From Denitromonas iodatirespirans (GTDB taxonomy: Bacteria; Pseudomonadota; Gammaproteobacteria; Burkholderiales; Rhodocyclaceae), in contig NZ_JAEKFT010000007.1 in assembly GCF_018524365.1 (NCBI RefSeq), positions 124,001 through 188,000 of the forward strand: a stretch of 64,000 nt of DNA. Direction: 5' to 3'. Under the pieces are notes generated by a model, which did not search any database, was not told where the DNA came from, and was given only the letters and a program-made list of their open reading frames with translations. Position numbers and translations under genes: made by a program. Shown piece after piece: positions 34,120 through 41,626 of this stretch; position 1 is the first letter of the stretch, and the number at the start of each line of letters is the position of its first letter.

Positions 34120-34190
34120 ATTGTGCGCGGCTCGCCCACGCGGTATTTGATCGGTATCAATCATGGTTTTCGTCAGGCGACGACTATAAT
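34120..34190. promoter_or_regulatory. shared FNR-dependent promoters of phaC and usp
   Basis: The perfect box TTGAT-CGGT-ATCAA (34147-34160) lies between the divergent genes. Toward usp a perfect TATAAT occurs at 34185-34190, placing the box near -43. Toward phaC CACAAT (34125-34120) sits in the same register as in the ccoN and hemerythrin promoters, with a start near 34112. One box can therefore serve both directions. Confidence 0.82.
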
Positions 34191-34220
34191 CGGTACGTCA
34201 ATTCGAATGGGAGCAAGGCC

Positions 34221-34664
34221 ATGTTCAAGCATCTGCTGGTCCCCACCGACGGGTCCGATCTGTCCGAGGCCACCGTCAATCGTGCCATTTCCTTCGCCAA
34301 GGAAACCGGGGCACGCATCACCTACTTCTATGCCCAGCCGGACTTCCCGATGCCGATCTACGGCGAAGGTGCCCTGATCGACCCCACGACGCCGGAACAG
34401 TTCGCCAAGGGCGCCGAGGAAGAGGCACAGAAGATCCTCGCCAGCGCCCGCGGCAAGACCGAGGCGGTCGGCGTTGCCTGCGCAACCGACACGACGGTCA
34501 ACGAGGTGCCTTACGAGGCCATCATCGACGCCGCCGAGCGCCATGGCTGCGACCTCATCTTCATGGCCTCTCACGGCCGCCGGGGCCTGGCCAGCCTGTT
34601 GCTGGGCAGCGAAACGCAGAAGGTACTGACGCACACGCGGATCCCGGTGCTGGTGTATCGCTGA
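34221..34664 (+). CDS. universal stress protein (UspA family)
   Basis: 147-aa cytoplasmic Usp-fold protein. The N-terminal KHLLVPTDGSDLSE and the ATP-binding C-terminal motif G-x2-G-x9-G-S (SHGRRGLASLLLGSETQKVL) are intact, so it should bind ATP. The start at 34221 has GGGAG upstream. FNR/ANR-controlled Usp proteins support anaerobic survival in other proteobacteria (for example in Pseudomonas), which fits the FNR box and TATAAT here. Confidence 0.92.
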   Translation: MFKHLLVPTDGSDLSEATVNRAISFAKETGARITYFYAQPDFPMPIYGEGALIDPTTPEQFAKGAEEEAQKILASARGKTEAVGVACATDTTVNEVPYEAIIDAAERHGCDLIFMASHGRRGLASLLLGSETQKVLTHTRIPVLVYR

Positions 34665-34687
34665 GCCGGCATCCGAGAAGCAAACGC

Positions 34688-34708
34688 GCGGGGAGGCGCC
34701 CTCCCCGC
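34688..34708. terminator. GC-rich hairpin after usp
   Basis: A perfect 9-bp stem GCGGGGAGG/CCTCCCCGC with a CGC loop lies 24 bp after the usp stop codon. It has no U-tract, so it is either a weak terminator or a 3' mRNA-stabilising hairpin. Confidence 0.45.
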
Positions 34709-34749
34709 CCTGCGTCCTTGACGATCTCACCTTCGTTCGGAGCCCGGTC

Positions 34750-35340
34750 ATGTTCAACGCAGCCATCCACATCATCCAGGAAGAACACCGTTCGCTGGCG
34801 GCGATCGTGCATGGCCTGAAATACCTGGTCAATGACGCCCGCAGCAACGGCGCCCAGGCCAACTTCAAGGTCCTGCGGGCCATGCTCCACTACATCGACA
34901 ACTTCCCCGAACGGCTTCATCACCCCAAGGAAGATGCCTATCTGTTCGCCCACCTGCTCAAGCGCACCCACGAAGCCGATGCGGTGATCGACGAACTCAA
35001 GGCACAGCATGAGGACGGTGCCCGACTGGTCAGTGCCCTGCACACCCGGCTGGATGCCTACGAGGCCGGCGAATCGGGTGGCTTGGCGGCGTTCGGCGAG
35101 GCAGTCGACACGTTTGCCGATGCCATGTGGCAGCACATGGCCCTGGAAGAGAAGGTCCTGCTGCCGCTGGCCCGGCAACACCTGACGGACGCCGACTGGG
35201 TGGAGATCGGCCAGGCCTTCGGCGACAACGGCGATCCGCGCTTCAGCGCCGATGCCGAGAACGAATTCAGCACGCTGTTTTCACGCATCGTGACGATCGC
35301 CCCGCCGCCGATCGGCGTGGGCCCGTCGTCAGGCCGCTAG
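34750..35340 (+). CDS. hemerythrin-domain protein (196 aa)
   Basis: Third hemerythrin-like gene of the island, and the longest. Ligand motifs in order are QEEHRSL, HHPKEDAYLFAHL, AQHEDGARL and QHMALEEKVLLPLARQH. A C-terminal tail of about 40 residues past the fourth helix distinguishes it from the other two. It lies 85 bp after usp on the same strand. I see no FNR box of its own, so it may be read through from usp. It is convergent with the end of the cco cluster, with 14 bp between stops. Confidence 0.86.
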   Translation: MFNAAIHIIQEEHRSLAAIVHGLKYLVNDARSNGAQANFKVLRAMLHYIDNFPERLHHPKEDAYLFAHLLKRTHEADAVIDELKAQHEDGARLVSALHTRLDAYEAGESGGLAAFGEAVDTFADAMWQHMALEEKVLLPLARQHLTDADWVEIGQAFGDNGDPRFSADAENEFSTLFSRIVTIAPPPIGVGPSSGR

Positions 35341-35354
35341 GCGGTCGGCGACGC

Positions 35355-35600
35355 TCAGTTGCCAGCGCGTCCGGCGCGGTTGATGTCCTCGCCCGGGCGC
35401 TGGAAAAACACCGTCAGCAGGCTGGAGGCCGCGCACACCAGCCAGAAACCGAAGAACCCGATCGAGTACGTGGCAATCGGCGAAAAATCCACCGGTTTTC
35501 CAAACAGGAACAGCTGCTGCGGATCCACCACCGTAAAAAACACCATCTCAGCAATGCCGGCCACCAGAAACGACGGCCAAAGTACGAGAATCTGCTTCAT
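35355..35600 (-). CDS. small membrane protein at the end of the cco cluster
   Basis: 81-aa protein with two membrane helices (about residues 5-27 and 45-67). The loop contains VDPQQLFLFGKPVDFSP and the C-terminus is charged. I do not know a named family, but proteins like this follow ccoH in related genomes. It lies 36 bp after the DUF3149 gene on the same strand, so it is the last gene of the ccoN-to-ccoH unit. An accessory role for the oxidase is inferred from position. Confidence 0.7.
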   Translation of the reverse strand: MKQILVLWPSFLVAGIAEMVFFTVVDPQQLFLFGKPVDFSPIATYSIGFFGFWLVCAASSLLTVFFQRPGEDINRAGRAGN

Positions 35601-35636
35601 CGTTGGTCCTTGTCTGATCCGCAGCAGCCCGGGCGC

Positions 35637-35783
35637 TTAGTGTCCCTGACCGTGGGCGCGTTCATCTTCCTGCACATGCTGCTTGACGTAGCGGCCAATG
35701 AAAACCGCCATGCCGATGATGAACGCAATGGTGAACACGCTCAGCAAGCCGATATCGGTGCTGAACAATTCCTTCAAAGCCAT
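35637..35783 (-). CDS. DUF3149-family small membrane protein (48 aa)
   Basis: Very short gene with a strong AAGGAGA ribosome site before the ATG at 35783. The product MALKELFSTDIGLLSVF continues into one membrane helix (FTIAFIIGMAVFIGRYV) and a charged tail ending HGQGH. This matches the DUF3149 pattern of tiny proteins found beside cbb3-oxidase genes in betaproteobacteria. It is 12 bp downstream of ccoH. By size and setting it may be a structural or assembly peptide of the oxidase, like CcoQ or CcoM. Confidence 0.82.
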   Translation of the reverse strand: MALKELFSTDIGLLSVFTIAFIIGMAVFIGRYVKQHVQEDERAHGQGH

Positions 35784-35795
35784 GATGCTTCTCCT

Positions 35796-36305
35796 TCAGT
35801 TCACAGGGGGGAGCGCCGCGAGGCGCACTTCTGTCTCTGCAGGGAGGTCAATGGTCCCGGTCAAACGCCATGCGCGGGACTCGTCTTCGAGCAGCACTTG
35901 CCAATGCCCTTCGGGCACCTCGGTGCTTGCTGTGTATATGCCGTTTTCGCCGACCAGCGAGAGGGTGCGATCCAGGTCGGTGCGGGTCGGGTGAATCAGC
36001 CCCAGGAACACCGACGCGGGCGCCACGCCATCGCGACTCGACAGCGTCAGCTTCACCTGGCCGGCCTCGAAACGCATCGTGGCGGCGAGGCCCAGCCGTG
36101 TGGCCTCGTGATCGCGGACGATCGATTTCTGGAGCGCCAGCCCTTGCTTGTAGTAGTCGTCCGCCACCAGGCCGTCGTCGGACTCCACCGCCAGCCAGAA
36201 GGTGATGAACCCGGCAATCACGGCCGTCGCCGGCAGGGCGATCAGGAACCAGGGCCACGATTGGCGAAACCAGGGCTGTACGGATTTGTTCAGGGACATG
36301 CTCAT
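35796..36305 (-). CDS. ccoH: FixH/CcoH cbb3-oxidase assembly protein
   Basis: 169-aa FixH-family protein with one N-terminal membrane anchor (WFLIALPATAVIAGFITFW, ~residues 20-38) and a periplasmic immunoglobulin-like domain. The conserved ADDYYKQGLA follows the helix. CcoH stabilises assembly intermediates of cbb3 oxidase. The ATG at 36305 is 2 bp after the ccoG stop, implying coupling; an internal ATG at 36299 would also serve. The order ccoG-ccoH after ccoNOQP is classical. Confidence 0.9.
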   Translation of the reverse strand: MSMSLNKSVQPWFRQSWPWFLIALPATAVIAGFITFWLAVESDDGLVADDYYKQGLALQKSIVRDHEATRLGLAATMRFEAGQVKLTLSSRDGVAPASVFLGLIHPTRTDLDRTLSLVGENGIYTASTEVPEGHWQVLLEDESRAWRLTGTIDLPAETEVRLAALPPVN

Positions 36306-36307
36306 AC

Positions 36308-37756
36308 TCAACGCGGCAAGAGGAAAGTGGACGCTTCATGGACGGCAACGGACGTATCGTCCTTCGCCTTGATATCGAAATGGATCACGTTGGAGGAGCC
36401 CGGCTCGCCGGTGTCGACCGGCACCCGAACTTGCAGCGTGAGCGCATGCATGCTGGCCGAAGGCACCTCGACCTGACCGCCGAAATCCGCGATCCGGATG
36501 CCGTCGAGGCCACTTACCGACACCTCGAAACTGCGAGGCGCCTCGGTCATGTTCATGATCTGGAGCTGATACACGTTCTCGATCAGCCCGCCCGCCACTT
36601 CACGCGACAGCGTCGCACGGTCGCGGATCACGTCAACCCGCAGCGGTTCGCGTGTGGCCAGCCCCCACACGAAGGCCATGCACACCAGCGCCAGGATACC
36701 GCCGTAGATCAGGGTGCGCGGGCGCATCACATGGCCGACGATCTCCTTGCGCCCCCAGTGCTTCTTGAGCGCATTTTCGGTGGAGTAGCGGATCAGGCCA
36801 CGCGGATAGTTCATCTTGTCCATCACCTCGTCGCAGGCATCGATACACGCCGCGCAGCCGATGCACTCGTATTGCAGGCCCTTGCGGATGTCGATCCCGG
36901 TCGGACAGACCTGGACACAGAGGCTGCAATCGATGCAGTCGCCCTTGCCCACCGAGGCCGGATCGACCCCCTTCTTGCGCGAGCCGCGCGGCTCGCCGCG
37001 TTCCTCGTCGTAGGTGATGATGAGCGTGTCGGGGTCGAACATCACGCCCTGGAAGCGGGCGTAGGGGCACATGTACTTGCACACCTGCTCGCGCATGATG
37101 CCGGCGAAGAAATAGGTGAAGGCGCCGTAGAACAGGATCCAGAAGATCTCCCACGAGCCGAAGGCGAAGGGCACGAACGAGCCCAGCAACTCCTTGAGCG
37201 GCGTGAAGTAGGCGACGAAGGTAAAGCCGGTCCACAGCGCGACGACCGCCCACGCCGTGTGCTTGGCAGCCTTGAGCCCGAACTTGCGCCCGCTCATCGG
37301 CGCCTTGTCGAGCTTCATGCGCTTGTTGCGATCGCCTTCGATCTTCTCCTCGATCCACAGAAAGATCTCGGTATACACCGTCTGCGGACAGGCGTAGCCG
37401 CACCACAATCGACCGGCGATCGCGGTGAAGAAGAACAGTGCGTAAGCGGAAATGATCAGCAGGATGGCCAGGAAAAACACATCCTGCGGCCAGAACACCC
37501 AGCCGAAGATATAGAACTTGCGCTCGACCAGGTGGAACAGCACGGCCTGCCGGCCATTCCACTGCAGCCACGGCAGGCCGTAGAACAGAAGCTGCGTGAC
37601 CCACACCAGAATCCAGCGCCAGTTGGCAAACACGCCGGAAATGGAGCGCACATAGACCTTCTTGCGCGACTCATAGAGCGAACCTTCCTGCTCAGCCGTT
37701 TCGGCGGCCTTTTGGGACGGGACGAGCTTGATGGGCTGAGAGTCTGGATGGTTCAT
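36308..37756 (-). CDS. ccoG: cbb3-oxidase accessory protein CcoG (FixG/RdxA)
   Basis: 482-aa membrane-bound ferredoxin-like protein that reduces Cu(II) for oxidase assembly. The cytoplasmic N-terminus and membrane helices contain CGYACPQTVYTEIF. Two 4Fe-4S clusters are predicted from CIDCSLCVQVCPTG and CIGCAACIDACDE, and a C-terminal Ig-like domain follows. The length is normal. It is 93 bp after ccoP, across a 10-bp-stem hairpin that may lower read-through. Confidence 0.95.
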   Translation of the reverse strand: MNHPDSQPIKLVPSQKAAETAEQEGSLYESRKKVYVRSISGVFANWRWILVWVTQLLFYGLPWLQWNGRQAVLFHLVERKFYIFGWVFWPQDVFFLAILLIISAYALFFFTAIAGRLWCGYACPQTVYTEIFLWIEEKIEGDRNKRMKLDKAPMSGRKFGLKAAKHTAWAVVALWTGFTFVAYFTPLKELLGSFVPFAFGSWEIFWILFYGAFTYFFAGIMREQVCKYMCPYARFQGVMFDPDTLIITYDEERGEPRGSRKKGVDPASVGKGDCIDCSLCVQVCPTGIDIRKGLQYECIGCAACIDACDEVMDKMNYPRGLIRYSTENALKKHWGRKEIVGHVMRPRTLIYGGILALVCMAFVWGLATREPLRVDVIRDRATLSREVAGGLIENVYQLQIMNMTEAPRSFEVSVSGLDGIRIADFGGQVEVPSASMHALTLQVRVPVDTGEPGSSNVIHFDIKAKDDTSVAVHEASTFLLPR

Positions 37757-37797
37757 GATCGCTATATCACTACATTCTGATTTTGTCGCCGCAAATA

Positions 37798-37822
37798 TCC
37801 CCGGGGCACGCCCGGGGATACC
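37798..37822 (-). terminator. intercistronic hairpin between ccoP and ccoG
   Basis: A perfect 10-bp stem TATCCCCGGG/CCCGGGGATA with a 5-nt loop. On the minus strand only ATATTT follows, so it looks like a partial terminator or an mRNA-stabilising element that sets ccoNOQP above ccoGH. Confidence 0.6.
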
Positions 37823-37849
37823 TGCAATCCAACAAACGACGTGCCGGCC

Positions 37850-38770
37850 TTACTTGTCGCCGGCCTTGTCGGACAGGCCATACACATAGGCGGCCAGCAA
37901 GTGCACCTTGTCGTTGCCGAGGAAGGCTTCGAACGCGGGCATACGGTTGCTGCGACCCTTGGTGATGGTCTCGATGATGGTCGCTTTCGACGAACCGTAG
38001 AGCCAGGTTTCATCCGTCAGGTTCGGCGCGCCCACGGCGTGCATCCCCTTGGCGTCGGCACCGTGACATGCGACACAATTCTGCTCGAACAGTTCCTGGC
38101 CGCGCTGCGCACGCAGCGAATCGTGCGCCAGATTGGACAGCGAGCGGACATAGTTGGCCACATCTTCCGTGCCATCGCTGCCCAGCGCGGCGCCCAGCGG
38201 CGGCATGACGCCCTGACGGCCACCGAGAATCGTGGTCTTGATCATGTCCGGTTCGCCACCATACAGCCAGTCATTGTCGGCCAGATTCGGGAAGCCCTTG
38301 GCGCCGCGCGCATCCGCACCGTGGCACTGAGCGCAGTAGGTCAGGAACAGACGACGCCCCATGGCCTTGGCTTCCGGATCGGCAGCCACTGCGGCCAGAT
38401 CCATCTCCGCATACTTCTTGAAGATCGGCGCGTAGGTGGCTTCGGCCTTGGCCATTTCACCCTCGTACTGGCCTTTCGACGACCAGCCCAGGAAGCCCTG
38501 GACATTTCCGAAACCCGGGTAAGCCGCCATATAGACGATGGCGAAGAACACGGTGATCCAGTACAGGTATTTCCACCACTGCGGCAGCGGATTGTTGTAC
38601 TCGGCCAGCGTCTCGTCCCACACGTGACCGTGCAGTTCGACCTTCTCGCCCTTCTTGGCGCCCTTACCCTCGCCCATGTTCGACATGAGAATGAACACAC
38701 AGAAAGCGATACTCAGGGCCACCAGGACCATGACGTACGCGTTCCAGAAGCCGCTCACAAAGTCAGCCAT
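37850..38770 (-). CDS. ccoP: cbb3-type cytochrome c oxidase subunit III (diheme)
   Basis: 306-aa subunit that brings electrons to CcoO. It has an N-terminal domain with two membrane helices (second YLYWITVFFAIVYMAAYPGFG), then two periplasmic cytochrome c domains with CAQCH and CVACH heme sites and downstream Met ligands (GVMPPLG, RMPAF). The start at 38770 (MADFVSGFW) has GGAAGGA upstream; frames further up have no support. It is 4 bp after ccoQ. Confidence 0.96.
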   Translation of the reverse strand: MADFVSGFWNAYVMVLVALSIAFCVFILMSNMGEGKGAKKGEKVELHGHVWDETLAEYNNPLPQWWKYLYWITVFFAIVYMAAYPGFGNVQGFLGWSSKGQYEGEMAKAEATYAPIFKKYAEMDLAAVAADPEAKAMGRRLFLTYCAQCHGADARGAKGFPNLADNDWLYGGEPDMIKTTILGGRQGVMPPLGAALGSDGTEDVANYVRSLSNLAHDSLRAQRGQELFEQNCVACHGADAKGMHAVGAPNLTDETWLYGSSKATIIETITKGRSNRMPAFEAFLGNDKVHLLAAYVYGLSDKAGDK

Positions 38771-38774
38771 TTTT

Positions 38775-38957
38775 TTATCCTTCCTTCCGTTGCTGGTCCG
38801 GCTCTTTCCGGACCGGCGGATCGTCATCGGTGAAGGGCAGTTGCGCCGCTTCGTCAAACCCCTGCCTGGCCGACTTGCTGTACGCCCAGAGACAAATCCC
38901 CAGGAAGCACACCAAGCCCAGCACCGTCAGGATCGAACGCAAATCATTGAGTTCCAC
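38775..38957 (-). CDS. ccoQ: cbb3-type oxidase subunit IV
   Basis: 60-aa single-helix protein (LTVLGLVCFLGICLWAYS) with the typical CcoQ charged tail (FTDDDPPVRKEP). It stabilises the CcoP-core interaction. Size, position between ccoO and ccoP, and the WAYSKSARQGFDEAA segment make the call secure. Confidence 0.93.
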   Translation of the reverse strand: MELNDLRSILTVLGLVCFLGICLWAYSKSARQGFDEAAQLPFTDDDPPVRKEPDQQRKEG

Positions 38958-38974
38958 GACGCAACCTCACCCTG

Positions 38975-39595
38975 TCACTGCACGTTCTGAAGCGCGAGAC
39001 CCATACCCTGCAGGTACGCGATCACGGCATCCATCTCGGTCTTGTCTTGGAGGGCCGCCTTGGCGCCGGCGATCTCCTCGTCCGAGTACTTGTGCAGGCC
39101 AACCATGTTGAGCGAGCGCATCTTGTCTTCGATGTCACTGGCGTTGACCGGGCGCTCCAGCCACGGGAAAGCCGGCATGTTCGACTCGGGCACCACGTCA
39201 CGCGGATTCATCAGGTGAACACGATGCCATTCGTCGGAGTAGCGGCCGCCCACGCGGGCCAGATCCGGCCCGGTGCGCTTGGAGCCCCACTGGAAGGGAT
39301 GGTCATAGACGAACTCACCCGCCACCGAGTAGTGCCCATAGCGCTCGGTTTCGGCGCGGAAGGGACGGATCATCTGCGAGTGGCAGTTGTAGCAGCCCTC
39401 GCGGATATAGACGTCGCGCCCGACCAGGCTGAGCGGGTCATACGGCTTGACCATCTCGTTGGCCGGCGTGGTCGTCGACTTCTGGAAGAACAGCGGAACG
39501 ATCTCGACCAGACCGCCGACGCTCACCACCAGCAGCGTGAGGACGATCATCCAGCCGACGCTGCGCTCGATAAAATCATGCTTCGATTGAGCCAT
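38975..39595 (-). CDS. ccoO: cbb3-type cytochrome c oxidase subunit II (monoheme)
   Basis: 206-aa subunit with one N-terminal membrane anchor and a periplasmic cytochrome c domain. The heme c site is CYNCH ([15 protein letters not shown]) and the axial Met lies in [11 protein letters not shown]. It is the usual length. It is 15 bp after ccoN and 17 bp before ccoQ, in the classical order. Confidence 0.97.
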   Translation of the reverse strand: MAQSKHDFIERSVGWMIVLTLLVVSVGGLVEIVPLFFQKSTTTPANEMVKPYDPLSLVGRDVYIREGCYNCHSQMIRPFRAETERYGHYSVAGEFVYDHPFQWGSKRTGPDLARVGGRYSDEWHRVHLMNPRDVVPESNMPAFPWLERPVNASDIEDKMRSLNMVGLHKYSDEEIAGAKAALQDKTEMDAVIAYLQGMGLALQNVQ

Positions 39596-39610
39596 TTTCG
39601 TCTCTCCGGA

Positions 39611-41035
39611 TTAGGCGTGTGCGGCCTGCGGCGCGACCACCGGTGCGCTGTAGGCTTTCTGACCAGCGATCGTCTTCACCATGTTGTAGAACATGAGAAG
39701 CATGCCGCCGAGGAAGAGCACACCGCCAAGCAGACGGATCGACCAGAACGGATAACTGGCTTTCACCGACTCGACGAAGGAGTAGGTCAGCGTGCCGTCC
39801 GGGTTGGTGGCGCGCCACATCAGACCCTGCATCACACCGGCGATCCACATCGAGGCGATGTACAGCACCACGCCGATGGTGGCGATCCAGAAGTGGGTCG
39901 TGATCAGCTTGGTCGAGTACATCTCGGTCTTGCCGTACATACGTGGCAGCAGGTAGTAGATGGCGCCGATCGACACCATGGCCACCCAGCCCAGCGCGCC
40001 GGAGTGCACATGGCCGACCGTCCAGTCGGTGTAGTGCGACAGCGCATTGACGGTCTTCACCGACATCATCGGACCTTCGAAGGTCGACATGCCGTAGAAG
40101 GACAACGAGGTGATCAGGAACTTGAGGATCGGATCGGTGCGCAGCTTATGCCAGGCGCCCGACAGGGTCATGATGCCGTTGATCATGCCGCCCCAGGACG
40201 GCGCCAGCAGAATCAGCGAGAAGATCATGCCGACCGACTGGGTCCAGTCCGGCAGCGCGGTGTAGTGCAGGTGGTGCGGACCCGCCCACATGTAGGTGAA
40301 GATCAGGGCCCAGAAGTGGACCACCGACAGACGATAGGAATAGACCGGGCGATCAGCCTGCTTCGGCACGAAGTAGTACATCATGCCCAGGAAGCCGGCG
40401 GTCAGGAAGAAGCCCACCGCGTTGTGGCCGTACCACCACTGGATCATCGCGTCCTGCACACCGGCATAGGCCGAGTAGGACTTGGTCAGGCTGACCGGAA
40501 TCGCCGCGCTATTGACGATGTGCAGCAGGGCCACGGCGATGATGAAGGCTCCGTAGAACCAGTTGGCCACATAGATATGCGAGGTCTTGCGCTTGGCAAT
40601 GGTGCCGAAGAAGACGATGGCGTAGGAGACCCACACGACGGCGATCAGGATGTCGATCGGCCACTCGAGCTCGGCGTATTCCTTGCTGGTGGTGATGCCC
40701 AACGGCAAGGTGACCGCGGCGAGCACGATGATCAGCTGCCAGCCCCAGAACGTAAACGACGCCAGCTTGGGCGCGAACAAGGGTACGTGGTTCGTACGCT
40801 GCACCACATAGTAGGACGTCGCGAACAACGCACAGCCACCAAAGGCAAAAATCACTGCGTTGGTATGAAGCGGGCGCAGCCGACCGAAATGGAACCACTC
40901 GGCGAAGTTCAGTTCGGGCCATACGAGCTGTGCTGCGACGATCACGCCGACCAGCATGCCCACAATACCCCACACCACCGTCATGATGGCGAACTGGCGC
41001 ACGACTTTATAGTTGTAAGTCGCTTGCGATTGCAT
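39611..41035 (-). CDS. ccoN: cbb3-type cytochrome c oxidase subunit I
   Basis: 474-aa catalytic subunit with twelve membrane helices holding low-spin heme b and the heme b3-CuB centre. Histidine motifs seen are [29 protein letters not shown] and THFWIATIG. It reduces O2 to water with high affinity. The ATG at 41035 is chosen: AGAGG lies 8 nt upstream, and the GTG at 41044 would overlap that site. An FNR box with -10 lies about 105 bp upstream, giving induction at low oxygen. Confidence 0.97.
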   Translation of the reverse strand: MQSQATYNYKVVRQFAIMTVVWGIVGMLVGVIVAAQLVWPELNFAEWFHFGRLRPLHTNAVIFAFGGCALFATSYYVVQRTNHVPLFAPKLASFTFWGWQLIIVLAAVTLPLGITTSKEYAELEWPIDILIAVVWVSYAIVFFGTIAKRKTSHIYVANWFYGAFIIAVALLHIVNSAAIPVSLTKSYSAYAGVQDAMIQWWYGHNAVGFFLTAGFLGMMYYFVPKQADRPVYSYRLSVVHFWALIFTYMWAGPHHLHYTALPDWTQSVGMIFSLILLAPSWGGMINGIMTLSGAWHKLRTDPILKFLITSLSFYGMSTFEGPMMSVKTVNALSHYTDWTVGHVHSGALGWVAMVSIGAIYYLLPRMYGKTEMYSTKLITTHFWIATIGVVLYIASMWIAGVMQGLMWRATNPDGTLTYSFVESVKASYPFWSIRLLGGVLFLGGMLLMFYNMVKTIAGQKAYSAPVVAPQAAHA

Positions 41036-41107
41036 GTGAGTCACCTCTTAGAATAAAAACCTGGAACCCCCCTGCACCGCGACATATCGCCGCGATGCTC
41101 CGGACGA

Positions 41108-41148
41108 AGGATACGCGCACGCCCGGGAAGGCTTTTGATACAGGTCAA
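41108..41148 (-). promoter_or_regulatory. FNR-dependent promoter of ccoN
   Basis: Box TTGAC-CTGT-ATCAA on the minus strand (41148-41135), followed by a -10-like TATCCT (41113-41108). The predicted start is near 41100, with a 65-nt leader. This is class II geometry, with the box centred at about -41.5. Confidence 0.85.
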
Positions 41149-41213
41149 TATTCTATTGCACCGCAAGATGCCCGCAAAGCCTTGACGTTGCGGGGATTAG
41201 GAGTATACGGGCG

Positions 41214-41241
41214 AAAAAAAAGGGTGCGTTTTCACGCACCC
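41214..41241 (-). terminator. strong intrinsic terminator between ccoS and ccoN
   Basis: On the minus strand GGGTGCGT-GAAA-ACGCACCC (8-bp stem, GNRA loop; 41241-41222) is followed at once by eight T (41221-41214). It ends either the ccoIS transcript, the small RNA proposed here, or both. Confidence 0.92.
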
Positions 41242-41319
41242 CCAACCCCAACAGAGAGACTTGAAACTGTTCGATTGGTCCGGAATCGCCGCTTCGTTGC
41301 GGCCCCGTGCCAATAACCA
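41214..41319 (-). ncRNA. candidate FNR-activated small RNA
   Basis: Predicted ~106-nt transcript starting near 41319 from the FNR box/-10 at 41367-41327. The 5' part can fold: ATTGG (41314-41310) pairs with CCAAT (41278-41274), enclosing a GCCGC-AACGAA-GCGGC hairpin (41303-41288). An unpaired, CU- then GU-rich stretch follows (about 41273-41243, containing CAAGTCTCTCTGTTGG). The terminator with eight U closes it. This 5' stem, open seed, U-tailed terminator layout is typical of Hfq-type sRNAs. No protein-coding sense is apparent. The alternative is an untranslated tail of the ccoIS operon. Confidence 0.6.
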
Positions 41320-41326
41320 TGTGCGT

Positions 41327-41367
41327 AGTATGACTTTCTCAAAACTGTTGGCGTTGACATGGATCAA
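41327..41367 (-). promoter_or_regulatory. FNR-type promoter downstream of ccoS
   Basis: Box TTGAT-CCAT-GTCAA on the minus strand (41367-41354) with a -10-like CATACT (41332-41327), in the same register as the ccoN promoter. No start codon with a ribosome site follows before the terminator, so it should drive a non-coding transcript. Confidence 0.75.
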
Positions 41368-41399
41368 TTTGGAAATTTTTTGCGATCGCCGGTCAGTCG

Positions 41400-41624
41400 T
41401 CAGCGCGGTTCGGTGTCGCTGTCCGGCGTTTTCCCGGCATCGGGCTGAGCAGATTTTTCCTTGGCGGTCGGGGACGCCGGCGGACGATCGTCGTCCATCA
41501 TCATTCGGTAGGCCGGCCCCTCAAGGTCGTCGAACTGACCCGAGCGCACCGACCACCAGAACAGCAGGCCGATCACGAACACCAGCACGACAGAGAGCGG
41601 AATCAGCAGGTACAGGCTATCCAT
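41400..41624 (-). CDS. ccoS: cbb3-oxidase maturation protein CcoS
   Basis: 74-aa single-pass membrane protein (MDSLYLLIPLSVVLVFVIGL) with the conserved FWWSVRSGQFDDLEGPAYRM motif and a hydrophilic tail. CcoS is needed to insert heme b and CuB into CcoN. The ATG at 41624 is 2 bp past the ccoI stop codon, implying coupled translation. The tail (~30 residues) is longer than in many CcoS proteins. Confidence 0.93.
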   Translation of the reverse strand: MDSLYLLIPLSVVLVFVIGLLFWWSVRSGQFDDLEGPAYRMMMDDDRPPASPTAKEKSAQPDAGKTPDSDTEPR

Positions 41625-41626
41625 GA

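Noticed and set aside
41151-41322. Possible 55-codon peptide starting ATG at 41322 on the minus strand within the sRNA interval
   Set aside because: No Shine-Dalgarno; the ATG lies at the predicted transcription start; the frame runs straight through the terminator stem and U-run.
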